Source of the DNA: Ectocarpus siliculosus
Lineage: Eukaryota; Sar; Phaeophyceae; Ectocarpales; Ectocarpaceae
DNA length: 31,528 bases
Reading direction: 5' to 3'
NCBI GenBank assembly: GCA_000310025.1
Contig: FN649741.1
Location: 6,336,176-6,367,703 of the forward strand
In this document: positions 30,348 through 31,528 of the stretch, one piece after another
Layout: each line of letters starts with the position of its first letter
How positions within the stretch are numbered: position 1 is the stretch's first letter
Notes under the pieces: generated by a model
The model's database searches: none
What the model saw: only the letters and a program-made list of their open reading frames with translations
What the model was told of the DNA's origin: nothing
Position numbers and translations under genes: made by a program

Positions 30348-31142
30348 CTATGGGGCGAAGGGGCTTGCGCCGATGCTACCATAGCCGGGCGTCACGACAT
30401 TGTGGAGTGGCTTCGGGATAACGGCTGCCCTTGGGATGGAGGGACATGCACATCGGCCGCACTCGGCGGATTCTTCGATGGCCTTCAGTCGGCATTTGCT
30501 CAAGGATGCCCTTGGGACAGCCAATCCTCTTTCTTGGCCGCATGCAGAGGAGACTCGCGCATGCTTGAGTGACTCCGAGAAAAAGACTGCCCATGGGATC
30601 TAGTAGATGAAGGGGGTCCATGCGCCGGGGCTGCACGTGGCGGCCATCTTGAACTCCTGAAGTGGGCGAGGAGTAAAGGATGTCCATGGGACGAGCGAAC
30701 GTGTGCAGAGGCAGCAAAAGGCGGGCACCTAGAAGTGTTGCAATGGGCACGAGAGAATGGGTGCGAGTGGGACAGCGACACTTGCGCGGGGGCTGCCTGG
30801 GGACAGCACCTTGGGGTTTTGCGCTGGGTGAGAGAGAACGGCTGTCCTTGGGATAGACGGGCTTGCTCGAATGCGTCCAATCGGGGGAGCCTCAAGATCC
30901 TGCAATGGCTGCGTGGAAAGGGCTGTCCTTGGGACAGCGACACCTGCACGCAGACAGCCGCGCGCGGGCACCTTAGAGTGCTGATCTGGGCCTTAGCCAA
31001 CGATTGCGCTTGGGACAGGCGCCTTTCACGCGTGGCAGACGCCAACGGCTTTGGTTTCATCCGTCGCTGGGTGGGAAATCACGTTCGGCGGAACACTCGC
31101 AAGCGACCAATCAGCTTGATATCGAGTGGTGAACCGAGGTGA
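30348..31142 (+). pseudogene. Ankyrin-like (GCPWD-type) repeat protein, 5'-truncated, one nonsense codon
   Basis: The frame opens right after the right LTR and ends with TGA at 31140. About eight units of roughly 28-33 residues follow the pattern (G/D)C(P/E/A)WD-x-x-T-C-x-x-A-A-x-x-G-H-L-x-V-L-x-W-x-R. Such repeats are abundant in brown algal and some other protist genomes and act as protein-binding scaffolds. TGA at 30570-30572 sits exactly where the repeat calls for Trp (LE-W-LRE), a single TGG-to-TGA change. No starting Met or upstream exon is visible because the LTR abuts the first unit. The gene is therefore cut by the insertion and carries a nonsense codon, unless translation restarts downstream. 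Confidence 0.88.
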
Positions 31143-31365
31143 AGTGTGTCGGATGCGTTAGCTAAACACGTGCAATTGGGTTGGTGGTGACGGACCCTCG
31201 CCAAGGAATGCCCAGCCACGTTTGGAAAAGTAGGAAGGAATGATGGGCCGTATTTGATCGGTCCTGTGGGAAAGATGCTCCGTCCTTTGGAAGGACGCGT
31301 AGTCAATGGTAAAACCGGTAAGGGCATAGAGTACAAAACATGAGCACTCCCCCCTCGACGTGTCG
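31143..31365. other. Short non-coding spacer
   Basis: Follows the ankyrin-like pseudogene; no gene or repeat recognised before copy 3 of the dispersed repeat. Confidence 0.55.
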
Positions 31366-31507
31366 AATAATACCTCACGGCGCTTTGCGCTTGGTGATGT
31401 GTGATGTGAGAGCCTTGTCCGGTGAGAACCCGGCGTGCTCCGTCCCGGATTTATAGGGATGCGAGGTCAATGGTCTAACGTCTACGACATGCATGACTGT
31501 GAGTGCC
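31366..31507 (+). repeat. Dispersed repeat, copy 3 (truncated)
   Basis: Matches 9702-9835 (AATACCTCACGGCGCTT ... ATGCGAGGTCAATGGTCTAACG) with scattered changes, including a duplicated TGTGA. It lacks the left 300 bp of copy 2 and ends in a C18-type tract where copy 2 has CA/CT repeats. Truncation on one side with a simple-repeat tail on the other resembles non-LTR or SINE-type insertions. Confidence 0.88.
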
Positions 31508-31528
31508 CCCCCCCCCCCCCCCCCAACA

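Noticed and set aside
30500-31060. Minus-strand frame of 186 codons
   Set aside because: Antisense to the ankyrin-like repeats; its periodic SQGQPF pattern mirrors the repeat unit on the other strand.

Overview
Nuclear genomic DNA of a eukaryote, most likely a brown alga (Ectocarpus or a close relative). The evidence is: multi-exon genes with introns of roughly 250-1,230 bp and GT-AG borders, frequent poly-C/poly-G runs and dinucleotide repeats, tandem ankyrin-type repeats of the 'GCPWD' kind, and a Ty1/copia element. There are no bacterial operons. The species call is inference from style, not from a marker gene. A 100-N assembly gap lies at 13788-13887.

Layout. (a) 1-3300 is repeat territory: an inverted copy of a dispersed repeat (1-390), a 66-bp tandem duplication, two irregular arrays of the heptamer TACCGCC around a small disrupted membrane-protein ORF, a tRNA-like Pol III promoter-like stretch, and a 728-bp foldback element bounded by TTAA. 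(b) 3300-5640 shows no convincing gene. (c) 5641-14275 is a ten-exon gene on the + strand for a 477-residue SET-domain lysine methyltransferase of the Rubisco-LSMT class. All ten exons join in phase; one intron is GC-AG. Its introns hold minisatellites and a second copy of the dispersed repeat. (d) 14276-17398 is intergenic with microsatellites. (e) 17399-21932 is a five-exon + strand gene for a CAMK/SnRK3-like kinase domain followed by a tail of about 690 residues ending in a KA1-like segment. The ATP-binding lysine and the DFG aspartate are both replaced and the glycine loop is broken, so it reads as a pseudokinase or a decaying gene. (f) 22995-23660 carries about 25 copies of the palindrome CTTCCATGGAAG at irregular spacing, the most unusual structure here. 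(g) 24343-30347 is a Ty1/copia retrotransposon with very short (about 100 bp) LTRs and several frameshifts. (h) 30348-31142 is an ankyrin-like repeat gene cut at its 5' end by the retrotransposon and carrying one nonsense codon. (i) A third, truncated copy of the dispersed repeat closes the window.

The two cellular genes show no sign of acting together. The methyltransferase looks complete, the kinase looks catalytically dead, and the rest of the window is shaped by repeat amplification and transposition.
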